Shown: in pieces, positions 54,243 to 61,364 of the stretch
How the letters are laid out: every line of letters begins with the position of its first letter
How positions within the stretch are numbered: position 1 is the first letter of the stretch
From: Actinophytocola sp044466355
GTDB lineage: Bacteria > Actinomycetota > Actinomycetes > Mycobacteriales > Pseudonocardiaceae
Direction of reading: 5' to 3'
NCBI RefSeq assembly: GCF_044466355.1
Contig: NZ_JBITMQ010000004.1
Span: 439,900 to 503,899 of the forward strand
Length of the DNA: 64,000 bases
The notes under the pieces: generated by a model
What the model was told of the DNA's origin: nothing
Database searches by the model: none
The model's input: only the letters and a program-made list of their open reading frames with translations
Position numbers and translations under genes: made by a program

Positions 54243-54830
54243 TCACACCGGGGGCCGCGGGTCGTACTGGATGCCGCGCCGCACCTCGCGGGCCCGCTCG
54301 GTGCCCGCGAACCGGGCGACCAGGTGCAGTGCCATGTCGATGCCTGCCGAGATGCCCGCCGAGGTGACCACGTCGCCGTCGTCGACGAAGCGGTCGTCGT
54401 GGCGGACGTCGATCGTCGGGTCGAGTGACGCGAGCCGGTCGAGCGACGCCCAGTGCGTGGTCGCGGGCCTGCCCGCGAGCAGCCCGGCCCGCGCGAAGAC
54501 GAGCGAGCCCGTGCACACGCTGGCCAGCAGCGGCACACGTGGGCGCTGGTCACGGATCCACGCGACCTCGGCCTCGTCGTCGACCCTGGCCCGCGCGCCG
54601 CGGCCACCCGGGTAGAGCAGCACGTCCAGCGCAGGCACGTCGTCGAAGGAGTGGCCGGGGAGGACCCGCAGACCCTTGGCGCAGCGGACGGTCCCGCCGT
54701 CGCGGGAGAACGTGGTCACCGTCCAGCCGTCGTCCGGGAACCGTGCGCACCACCAGGAGAACACCTCCCACGGGCCGATCGCGTCCAGCTCTTCCACGTC
54801 GTCGAACAGGAGGATGCCGATGGTCTGCAC
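54243..54830 (-). CDS. DJ-1/PfpI family protein
   Basis: 195 residues with the class I glutamine-amidotransferase-like fold: ILLFDDVEELDAIGPWEVF and the nucleophile elbow SVCTGSLVFARAGLL (Cys near 105), followed by ATTHWASLDRL. This subgroup resembles the amidase half of the AraC/GATase1 regulators or isonitrile hydratase-like proteins but has no DNA-binding domain. It ends four bases before the TetR stop on the same strand and may be its co-transcript. Confidence 0.85.
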   Translation of the reverse strand: MQTIGILLFDDVEELDAIGPWEVFSWWCARFPDDGWTVTTFSRDGGTVRCAKGLRVLPGHSFDDVPALDVLLYPGGRGARARVDDEAEVAWIRDQRPRVPLLASVCTGSLVFARAGLLAGRPATTHWASLDRLASLDPTIDVRHDDRFVDDGDVVTSAGISAGIDMALHLVARFAGTERAREVRRGIQYDPRPPV

Positions 54831-54834
54831 CCGT

Positions 54835-55395
54835 TCATCCTGCTGCGGCGAGCAACTCCCCGGCCGCTGATCTCGCGTTGGCGACCGCGTCCTCCTGGCC
54901 GCCCGCCGTCAGCGCCACGATCGCGCCCTCGTGCAGCAGGTGCAGGTGCGTGCCCAGTGCCGTCGGCAGCCCGGCCTCGCGGGCCAGCTCCTCGTAGCGC
55001 GCCCGCATCCACTGCTTCTCCGCGTGGATCACGGCGACCCCGGGGTGGTCGGTGCGGCCGATCTCCGCGTTGGCGTTGACGAACGCGCAACCGCACCGGT
55101 TGGCCGCGAGCCATTCCTCGAGCACGTCGAACGCGGCCAGCACCCGGCCAGGGCCCGGTTCGACGGCCGCCAGCCGCTCGTCCACGAACGCCCGCCACCG
55201 CTCGAACCGCGTCCGCAGGTACAGCGCGACCAGGTTGTCCTTGGAGCCGAACCGGTCGTACAGCGTCTTCTTGGTGGTGCCCGCGCGTTCCGCGATGAGG
55301 TCGACGCCGACGGCGTGGATGCCGCGGTGGTAGAACAGCTCGCTCGCGGTGGCGAGCAGGCGCTCGCCCGCGGGGGTCATCGGTCGGGACAGCAC
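54835..55395 (-). CDS. TetR/AcrR family regulator
   Basis: 186 residues. N-terminal helix-turn-helix GVDLIAERAGTTKKTLYDRFGSKDNLV (about 30-55), C-terminal ligand domain with RCGCAFVNANAEIG, close to the TetR_C_33/AefR type. The GTG at 55395 is the start because a TATACT -10 lies six bases upstream, giving leaderless mRNA; ATG 55380 is an alternative. It is divergent from the EamA transporter, with an operator between, so regulation of that transporter is likely. Confidence 0.88.
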   Translation of the reverse strand: MLSRPMTPAGERLLATASELFYHRGIHAVGVDLIAERAGTTKKTLYDRFGSKDNLVALYLRTRFERWRAFVDERLAAVEPGPGRVLAAFDVLEEWLAANRCGCAFVNANAEIGRTDHPGVAVIHAEKQWMRARYEELAREAGLPTALGTHLHLLHEGAIVALTAGGQEDAVANARSAAGELLAAAG

Positions 55396-55401
55396 ACTGA
55401 C

Positions 55402-55419
55402 AGTATACCGACCTGTATG
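55402..55419. promoter_or_regulatory. TetR operator and -10 between tetR and eamA
   Basis: TATACCGACCTGTATG (55404-55419) has ATAC/GTAT half-sites six bases apart and overlaps the minus-strand -10 TATACT (55407-55402). On the plus strand TATGTT (55416-55421) could serve the transporter gene, so one bound repressor could block both. Confidence 0.5.
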
Positions 55420-55432
55420 TTTACCTGTCCGC

Positions 55433-56374
55433 ATGAGACACACCGCGGTCGCCGCCTCCGGGCTTGTCGTGATGTGGAGCAGCGGGTTCGTCGGGGCGCG
55501 GCTCGGCACCGCGCACGCCGCCGCCGACACGCTCCTGGCCTGGCGTTACGTCGTGGTCGCGGTCCTGGTCGGGCTGATCGCGGTCGTGCGGCGGCCGCGG
55601 CTCACGGCGTTCGAGGCGCGGCGGCAGGCGCTGCTGGGCCTGCTGTGCCAGGCCCTGTACCTCGCCGGTGTGGTGACCGGCGTCGGGCTCGGCGTGCCCG
55701 CCGGGATCGCGGCGCTGATCGCGGTGATGCAGCCGCTCGTCGTCGGCGCGCTGTCCGGGCCGGTGCTGGGGGTGGCGGTGCGGCCGCGGCAGTGGGCCGG
55801 GCTCGTCACCGGGCTGGCGGCCGTCGCGGTCGTGGTCGCCGGTGACCTGGACGGCGGCGGCCACGTGCTCGGCTACCTGCTGGTCGTCGGCGGCATGCTC
55901 GCGCTGTCGGCGGGCACGCTGCTCGAGCGGCGGTGGGCGCTGCCGACCTCGCCGTGGGACCAGCTCACGGTCCACTGCCTGACCTCGTGCGGGGTGTTCG
56001 TGGCGGCCGCCGCCGTCACCGGCAGGCTCGCGCCGCCGATGACGCCGGGGTTCTGGTGGGCCGTCGTGTGGGTGGTCGTGCTGTCCACGTTCGGCGGCTA
56101 CGGCTGCTACCTGCTCACACTGCGCGCGCTCGGCGCGACCGGCGTCAGCACGTTGCTCTTCCTGACGCCGCCCACCACGATGGTGTGGGCGCTGCTGATG
56201 TTCGGCGAGCCGGTCGCGTGGACCACCGTGGCCGGGCTGGCCGGCTGCGCGGCGGCCGTGTGGCTGGTACTCGCCCGACCGGGGAAGGTGAGATGGATCC
56301 GCTCGTCACGGCACGACAGCTCTACGAGGCACGGCGAAGCCGGGTCCCCATCCCGCCCTTCGGCGAAGGTCTGA
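55433..56374 (+). CDS. EamA/DMT family transporter
   Basis: 313 residues and about ten hydrophobic helices in two EamA repeats; the start reads GLVVMWSSGFVGARLG and the second half contains STLLFLTPPTTMVWALLMFGEPV. The C-terminal 29 residues are polar and overlap the next gene by 82 bp in another frame, which is unusually long. The function is metabolite or drug efflux in general; the substrate is unknown. Divergent TetR gene is the probable repressor. Confidence 0.85.
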   Translation: MRHTAVAASGLVVMWSSGFVGARLGTAHAAADTLLAWRYVVVAVLVGLIAVVRRPRLTAFEARRQALLGLLCQALYLAGVVTGVGLGVPAGIAALIAVMQPLVVGALSGPVLGVAVRPRQWAGLVTGLAAVAVVVAGDLDGGGHVLGYLLVVGGMLALSAGTLLERRWALPTSPWDQLTVHCLTSCGVFVAAAAVTGRLAPPMTPGFWWAVVWVVVLSTFGGYGCYLLTLRALGATGVSTLLFLTPPTTMVWALLMFGEPVAWTTVAGLAGCAAAVWLVLARPGKVRWIRSSRHDSSTRHGEAGSPSRPSAKV

Positions 56375-57060
56375 CCGCGGCCGACGGGTACGCGGTCCAG
56401 CAGGAGCTGGTGAAACTCCTGCTCGCGGACGGCGACCGGATCGTCGGGCACAAGGTCGGGCTCACGTCGAAGCCCATGCAGCGGCTGATCGGCATGGACT
56501 CGCCGGACTACGGCCCTGTCCTGGCGTCCACCGTGTACGCGTCGGGCGCCGCGGTGCCGATGAGCCGGTACATCCAGCCCAAGATCGAGGCCGAGATCGT
56601 GTTCGTGCTCGGCGAGCCGCTGCGCGGGCCCGGGGTGGGCGTCCTCGACGCGGCGCGGGCCGTCGCCGGGGTGGCCGCCGCGGTGGAGATCGTGGACTCG
56701 CGCATCGAGGACTGGCGGATCGGGCTCGCCGACACCATCGGCGACCTCGCGTCGAACGGCGCGGTCGCGACGTCCGGCCGGTTGGTTCCGTTGTCCGATG
56801 TGGACGCTCGGGTGGTGGGGATGGTGTTGTCCCGCAATGGGTCCGTCATCGACACCGGTGCCGGTGCGGCCGCGCTCGGCGACCCGCTGCTGGTGGTGGC
56901 GTGGCTCGCGAACACGCTCGGCGAGGTCGGCGTCGGGCTGGAGCCGGGGCACCTGGTCATGACCGGCGCGCTGCACGCGGCGGTGCCCATGGAGGTGGGG
57001 GACGTGTTCCGGGCGGAGTTCGACGTGCTGGGTGCGGTCACGGTGCGGGTGGTGTCATGA
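56293..57060 (+). CDS. 2-keto-4-pentenoate hydratase / FAH family protein
   Basis: 255 residues. Hydratase features: GHKVGLTSKPMQRLIGMDSPDYGPVLAS, the metal-binding glutamates in IEAEIVFVLG and VEIVDSRIEDW, and EPGHLVMTGAL near the end. It resembles the MhpD/4-oxalocrotonate decarboxylase group of aromatic meta-cleavage pathways, but the rest of such a pathway is absent. The ATG at 56293 follows GGGAAGGTGAG and lies inside the end of the transporter gene. Its stop overlaps the next start (ATGA). Confidence 0.88.
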   Translation: MDPLVTARQLYEARRSRVPIPPFGEGLTAADGYAVQQELVKLLLADGDRIVGHKVGLTSKPMQRLIGMDSPDYGPVLASTVYASGAAVPMSRYIQPKIEAEIVFVLGEPLRGPGVGVLDAARAVAGVAAAVEIVDSRIEDWRIGLADTIGDLASNGAVATSGRLVPLSDVDARVVGMVLSRNGSVIDTGAGAAALGDPLLVVAWLANTLGEVGVGLEPGHLVMTGALHAAVPMEVGDVFRAEFDVLGAVTVRVVS

Positions 57061-57476
57061 ACGCGACGCGGTTTTCCCCTGGTGTGCTTGAACAAGGTCC
57101 CGCGGCCGCCGCCATCGCGTTCGTGCTCGGGTCCGATGTGGACGACGGCACGGTGTGGGACGTCCTCGCCGCGACGCGGGCGTTGTGCCCGGCCCTCGTG
57201 ACGGGGGACCGGCACGTGCTCGGCGGTCCGGTGCCGGTCCCGGCCGCCGACCTGCGGTTGCTCGGGGTGGTGCTCGAACGCGGCGGCGAGGTGGTCGCGA
57301 CCGCCGCGGGCGGCGCGCACGGACACCCGGCGGCGGCGGTCGCCGCGCTCGGGTCGTTGCGGGCGGGCGACATCGTGGTGACGCCGCCGCTCGCGTCGGT
57401 CGGCGAGGTGCGGCCGGGCGACGTGCTCGTCGCGAGCGTCGGCAGGCTCGGCAGCGTGGAGGCCACCGTCGGTTGA
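57057..57476 (+). CDS. Half-size hydratase-like paralogue
   Basis: 139 residues. The C-terminal half (SLRAGDIVVTPPLASVGEVRPGDVLVASVGRLGSVEATVG) matches the corresponding end of the preceding hydratase (LEPGHLVMTGALHAAVPMEVGDVFRAEFDVLGAVTVRV), while the N-terminal catalytic glutamates are missing. It is translated in overlap with the full-length gene (ATGA), like subunits of a hetero-oligomer such as hydratase/decarboxylase pairs, but half the usual size. Probably a structural or regulatory subunit, or a decaying duplicate. Confidence 0.7.
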   Translation: MNATRFSPGVLEQGPAAAAIAFVLGSDVDDGTVWDVLAATRALCPALVTGDRHVLGGPVPVPAADLRLLGVVLERGGEVVATAAGGAHGHPAAAVAALGSLRAGDIVVTPPLASVGEVRPGDVLVASVGRLGSVEATVG

Positions 57477-57483
57477 CCGTCGG

Positions 57484-57882
57484 TCAGCCGTCCGAGACGA
57501 GCCGGTAGCCGGTGACGATCTCCGGGAAGATGCGGATGACCTCGACGTTCCCCATCTCCACGAGCGGCGTGAGCACCGACTCGTAGTGCTGGATCTCGTC
57601 GGCGTCGACGATCCGCCTGGCCACGCCGGTGACCGTGACGCTCCAGCCGAGCAGGTGCTCCGGGACGGTCCCGTCCGCCTGGAACGCGACGACCGAGCCC
57701 GCGCAGTCACCGCTGACGTGGCTGCGCACGACGACCATCCCGTTCTCGACCAGGTGCCGGACCGGCACGATCGCGGGCAGGGCGCGGACGGTGTAGACGA
57801 TCCGGCCGAACGGCGCGGCGCCGAGCAGGCGCAAGGACTCCGCGCGTGTCATCTCGGCAAGCCGCGGCTGCTGGTCAGCCAC
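57484..57882 (-). CDS. Pyridoxamine 5'-phosphate oxidase-like flavin/F420-binding protein
   Basis: 132 residues with the split-barrel fold of PPOX-class proteins: LLGAAPFGRIVYTVRALPAIVPVRHLVENG at the start and WSVTVTGVARRIVDADE in the middle. Short members like this often belong to the DosR/DevR regulon in mycobacteria and streptomycetes. A DevR-box-like sequence lies 83 bp upstream and a DevS/DevR pair is nearby. The GTG at 57882 is the start; the cofactor is unknown. Confidence 0.85.
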   Translation of the reverse strand: MADQQPRLAEMTRAESLRLLGAAPFGRIVYTVRALPAIVPVRHLVENGMVVVRSHVSGDCAGSVVAFQADGTVPEHLLGWSVTVTGVARRIVDADEIQHYESVLTPLVEMGNVEVIRIFPEIVTGYRLVSDG

Positions 57883-57964
57883 GCGTACACCTCCTACGGC
57901 CCCTCAGGGCGGAAGCATCAGGCCGCCGGGCGCGCGGCGCAAGAGCCCAAGCACCTGAAAGCCG

Positions 57965-57982
57965 TAGGGACTTTCGCCTCTG
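57965..57982 (-). promoter_or_regulatory. DevR-box-like sequence
   Basis: TAGGGACTTTCGCCTCTG has a full DevR/DosR half-site (GGGACTTT); the second half is weak. It lies between the PPOX gene and the DevS-like kinase gene in an otherwise gene-free 332-bp gap. Confidence 0.4.
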
Positions 57983-58146
57983 TCCGTCTGCCGCCGTTTG
58001 CGAGTGGCTCCTGGTGGTAGCCGTTCCGGTACCGTCCCGGGTGGACACGCTGAGTGTTCGCGCGGTGGCCGGAACCGGGGTAACAGGAGGTCGCGGGCCA
58101 AGATCGCCCAGGTGGCCTACCCCGCGCGGAGGAGACGGGAAATACA

Positions 58147-58314
58147 GTGAGTAACACACCGTCGCATCCGACCGATAGCCCGTTTGCCGATCCAACGGAC
58201 CTGCCGGGGTTGCCATGTCAGCTGAGTCCGCCCGGGCGCACCAGCCCGCCGACGCGACGACGCCTCCCGAGGCACGCCCGCTCGACGGTCTGTTCGACGT
58301 GCAGGCACGCCTAA
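58147..58314 (+). CDS. Possible short upstream ORF overlapping the sensor kinase start
   Basis: GTG at 58147 is ten bases after GGAGGAG (58130-58136), the best ribosome binding site in the region, and opens a 55-codon frame (MSNTPSHPTDSPFADPTDLPG...) that runs into the kinase gene in another frame. It could be a leader peptide, or the true N-terminus if a frameshift exists. No family similarity. Confidence 0.25.
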   Translation: MSNTPSHPTDSPFADPTDLPGLPCQLSPPGRTSPPTRRRLPRHARSTVCSTCRHA

Positions 58315-59858
58315 CCGAGAGCGCGAAGTCGCGGTACCGGCTCCAGGGCCTGCTCGACGCGGTCGTCGCGGTCGGGGCCGGACTGGAGCTGGAGGGCACG
58401 CTGAACCGTATCGTGCGGACGGCCGTCGAGCTGGTCGACGCTCGGTACGGCGCGCTCGGCGTCGTGGGCACGGACCAGCAGGAGCTGCTGTCGGAGTTCG
58501 TCTACGTGGGCACGGACGACGACGCGCGGCGGGGCGTCGTGCTGGAAAACCCGCACCCGATCGGGGAACTGTCCGCCCAGTCGCGGCGCCGGGTGCTCGG
58601 CGAGCCGATCCGCGTCCGCGGCGAGGTGTTCGGCAACCTGTACCTGACCGAGAAGCGCGCCGACGACGGCGAGTTCACCGAGGACGACGAGATCGTGCTC
58701 AAGGGGCTCGCCGCGGCGGCGGGTGTCGCGGTGGAGAACGCGCGGCTGTTCGAGGAGTCGCGGCTGCGCGAGCGGTTCATGGCGGCGTCGCGGGAGGTCA
58801 GCTCGCACCTGCTGGGCGGCGGTTCCAGCCAGGACGCGCTGTCGTTGATCGCGCTGCGGGCGTGCGAGCTGTCGGGCGCGGACTGCGCACTGCTGCTGTT
58901 GTCCGACGGCGGCCGCGTGGTCGTCCGCGCGGCCGCGGGCGACGGTGGCGCGGAGATGGTCGGGACGGCGTTGCCGGTGAACGAGCCGCTGGTCGCCGAC
59001 ATGTTCCAGATGCAGGGCCCGGAGATGATCGCCGACCTGTCCACGATCGTGCCTGCCACGTGGCGGCTCTCGTTCGGCCCGGCCGTCGCCGTCCCGTTGC
59101 GCGCGGGGAACGTGGTGACGGGCGCGCTGCTGGCCATGCGCGTGCGCGGCGGGCAGCGGTTCCCGCGTGAACACGTGCCGCTGCTGGCGTCGTTCGCGGA
59201 CCAGGCCGGGTTCGCGCTGGAGCTGGCGGAGAAGCACCGTGCGCAACGGCAGCTGGATGTGCTCGCCGACCGCGACCGCATCGCCGGTGACCTGCACGAC
59301 CACGTGATCCAGCGGCTGTTCGCGACCGGGATGAGTCTGCAGGGGACGGTGCGGCGGATCACCGACCCGACGGTGCGGCGCCGCGTCAGCCGGGCGGTCG
59401 AGCAGCTCGACGAGACCGTCCGCGAGATCCGGACGTCCATCTTCGACCTGCACACCACGGGGACGGACGCCTCGTCCAGCCTGCGGCGGCGGATGCTGGA
59501 CATCGTGGAGGAGCTGTCGGCGGACTCGGACGTCACACCGTCGGTCCGCATCTCGGGCGCGGTCGACACCCTGGTCCCGGAGGCCCTGGCCGCCCACGCG
59601 ACGGCCGTTCTCGGGGAGGCCGTCAGCAACGCGGTGCGCCACTCCCACGCGGCGTCGATCGTGGTGACGGTCGAGGCGGGCGCCGACCTGATCATCGACG
59701 TCGTCGACGACGGGGTGGGGATGCCGCCGGGTGTCGCGCGCAGCGGGCTGCTGGGGGTGGAGCGGCGGGCGGGCAAGTGCGGCGGGATGGCCGTGGTCGT
59801 GCCCGGCCCGGAGGGCGGGACGCGGTTGACGTGGCGCGTACCGCTGACGGGCGCCTGA
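58215..59858 (+). CDS. DevS/DosS-like GAF-domain sensor histidine kinase
   Basis: 547 residues: two GAF domains (about 45-185 and 195-345), a HisKA_3 dimerisation helix with the phospho-acceptor His361 in GDLHDHVIQRLFATG, and an HATPase domain (EAVSNAVRHSHA, DDGVGMPPGV, GLLGVERRAG). This is the DevS architecture. The first GAF is shortened: between the VYVGTDDDARRG strand and RVRGEVFGNLYLTEK only about 35 residues remain, lacking the heme-pocket segment expected in DosS. The ATG at 58215 has a weak ribosome site. Confidence 0.9.
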   Translation: MSAESARAHQPADATTPPEARPLDGLFDVQARLTESAKSRYRLQGLLDAVVAVGAGLELEGTLNRIVRTAVELVDARYGALGVVGTDQQELLSEFVYVGTDDDARRGVVLENPHPIGELSAQSRRRVLGEPIRVRGEVFGNLYLTEKRADDGEFTEDDEIVLKGLAAAAGVAVENARLFEESRLRERFMAASREVSSHLLGGGSSQDALSLIALRACELSGADCALLLLSDGGRVVVRAAAGDGGAEMVGTALPVNEPLVADMFQMQGPEMIADLSTIVPATWRLSFGPAVAVPLRAGNVVTGALLAMRVRGGQRFPREHVPLLASFADQAGFALELAEKHRAQRQLDVLADRDRIAGDLHDHVIQRLFATGMSLQGTVRRITDPTVRRRVSRAVEQLDETVREIRTSIFDLHTTGTDASSSLRRRMLDIVEELSADSDVTPSVRISGAVDTLVPEALAAHATAVLGEAVSNAVRHSHAASIVVTVEAGADLIIDVVDDGVGMPPGVARSGLLGVERRAGKCGGMAVVVPGPEGGTRLTWRVPLTGA

Positions 59859-59862
59859 GGGC

Positions 59863-60032
59863 GGCCGCCGGCCCCCTCGAACCACGCTACCGGACGCCAC
59901 CGACAGTGACGGGCCGCTCGCGGGCGTTCCGGCGGGGTTGTCCACAGGGGCCCCGGTTGTCCACAGGGCCTGGCTGAGCTGGTCTTCTGTGTCGGTGCCC
60001 GGCCGTACGCTGGTGACCGGGGGCCGGAGGCC
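59863..60032. repeat. Intergenic inverted-arm repeat, copy D
   Basis: A 170-bp element between the convergent sensor kinase and response regulator genes. Left arm GGCCGCCGGCCCCC (59863-59876) with minus-strand CTGTCGGTGGC-N6-TAGCGT; right arm GTGTCGGTGCC-N6-TACGCT (59989-60011) ending GGGGGCCGGAGGCC (60019-60032). DnaA boxes TTGTCCACA lie at 59938-59946 and 59957-59965. Transcripts from its arms would run antisense into both genes. Confidence 0.87.
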
Positions 60033-60044
60033 GGGCCCCGACCG

Positions 60045-60692
60045 TCACAGGTCCGGTTTGCGGGACTTCAGCTCCGCGGCCAGCACGGCCGCCTGCGTGC
60101 GTCGCTGCATGCCGAGCTTCGCCAGTATGTGCGACACGTAGTTCTTGACCGTCTTCTCCGCCAGAAACAGCCGCGACGCGATCTGGCGGTTGGTCAGACC
60201 CTCGCCGACCAGTTCGAACACCGCCCGTTCCTGGTCGGTCAGCCCCGCCAGCGGCCCGTCCGACTCGCCCTGGCGGATGCGCTTCATCAGCGCCTCGGTG
60301 GTCTTCGCGTCCAGGAGGGACTCACCGGCGCCCACCTTGCGGACCGCGGTGATCAGGTCGTTGCCCAGCACCTGCTTGAGCACGAAGCCCGAGGCGCCCG
60401 CCATGATCGCGTTCAACAGCGCCTCGTCGTCGGAGTACGAGGTCAGGATCAGGCACCGCAGGTCCGGTAACTGGGAGCGCAGGTCCCGGCACAGTTCGAC
60501 ACCGTTGCCGTCCGGCATGCGGACGTCCAGTACCGCCACGTCGACGTCGTGGGAGGGAATGCGGCGCAGGGCCTCGGCCACCGTCGCCGCCTCGCCGACG
60601 ATCTCCAGGTCGGGCTCGTCCTCGAAGAGGTCCGCCACGCCGCGGCGGACGATCTCGTGGTCGTCGACCAGGAAGATCCTGATGCTGCTCAC
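60045..60692 (-). CDS. DevR/NarL-type response regulator
   Basis: 215 residues: receiver domain with phospho-acceptor Asp56 in VAVLDVRMPDG and LuxR/NarL helix-turn-helix LVGEGLTNRQIASRLFLAEKTVKNYVSHILAKLGMQRRTQAAV. The sequence closely follows mycobacterial DevR/DosR. The GTG at 60692 has TATATA at 60705-60700 seven bases upstream, so the message is probably leaderless. It converges on the DevS-like gene rather than forming an operon with it. Confidence 0.92.
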   Translation of the reverse strand: MSSIRIFLVDDHEIVRRGVADLFEDEPDLEIVGEAATVAEALRRIPSHDVDVAVLDVRMPDGNGVELCRDLRSQLPDLRCLILTSYSDDEALLNAIMAGASGFVLKQVLGNDLITAVRKVGAGESLLDAKTTEALMKRIRQGESDGPLAGLTDQERAVFELVGEGLTNRQIASRLFLAEKTVKNYVSHILAKLGMQRRTQAAVLAAELKSRKPDL

Positions 60693-60837
60693 CAGCCGCT
60701 ATATATCAGATATATCATCTTGATCGCAACATTGTCGTGGATCTCATCACACTAAAAATCATGATTCCCCAGGTGAGGTACGAGTATTGCATTCGTGCAT
60801 CTGAGCCCGTGAAAATTCTCTGTTACGTTCCTTGAGT
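60693..60837. other. AT-rich divergent promoter region of the response regulator and ectA
   Basis: An unusually AT-rich 145-bp gap for this genome. It includes the palindromic TATATATCAGATATATC (60700-60716), covering the response-regulator -10. The ectA half has no strong -35/-10 match; AAAATTCTCTGTTACG near 60812 could hold an osmotically controlled promoter. Lsr2 binding is plausible. Confidence 0.45.
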
Positions 60838-61326
60838 ATGTCGGAACGAGTCATCGACAGTCCGTCCAAAAAGGACGGAGCGGCAATCTGGAGAATCGCA
60901 CGTGATTCCGGAAAGCTCGATCTGAACTCATCCTACGCGTATCTGTTGTGGTGCCACGATTTCGCGGACACCTCCGCGGTCGCGCGGGTCGACGACGAAG
61001 TGGTGGGCTTCGTCATCGGGTACCGTCGGCCCAAGGCGCCCGACACCGTTGTCGTGTGGCAGATCGCGGTCGACGCCGGTCAACGAGGCAGAGGTACGGC
61101 CGCCGCGCTGCTCGACGCCCTCGTACGCAGAACCGGCGCCCGGCGCGTGGAGACCACCATCACGCCGGACAACGAGCCGTCCAACGCGCTGTTCCGCTCG
61201 CTCGCCGACCGGTGGGGTGCCGAGATGAGCGTCGCCGGTGAGTTCGCGGAGAGCGAGTTCCCGGACGACCATGAAACCGAAGTCCTGTACCGGATCGGGC
61301 CGTTCCAGGACGCTCGCGCGGCATAA
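60838..61326 (+). CDS. ectA: Diaminobutyrate acetyltransferase
   Basis: First step of ectoine synthesis from L-2,4-diaminobutyrate. 162 residues, a GNAT domain with WQIAVDAGQRGRGTAAALLDAL as CoA-binding motif and the EctA-type stretches SSYAYLLWCHDFADTSAVA and ETTITPDNEPSNALFRSLA. The ATG at 60838 is preferred over the TTG six bases upstream. It heads the ect operon; the gap to ectB is 38 bp. Confidence 0.96.
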   Translation: MSERVIDSPSKKDGAAIWRIARDSGKLDLNSSYAYLLWCHDFADTSAVARVDDEVVGFVIGYRRPKAPDTVVVWQIAVDAGQRGRGTAAALLDALVRRTGARRVETTITPDNEPSNALFRSLADRWGAEMSVAGEFAESEFPDDHETEVLYRIGPFQDARAA

Positions 61327-61364
61327 CGCGCGGAGAACACGAATTTCGGGGAAACAGGAGAACA

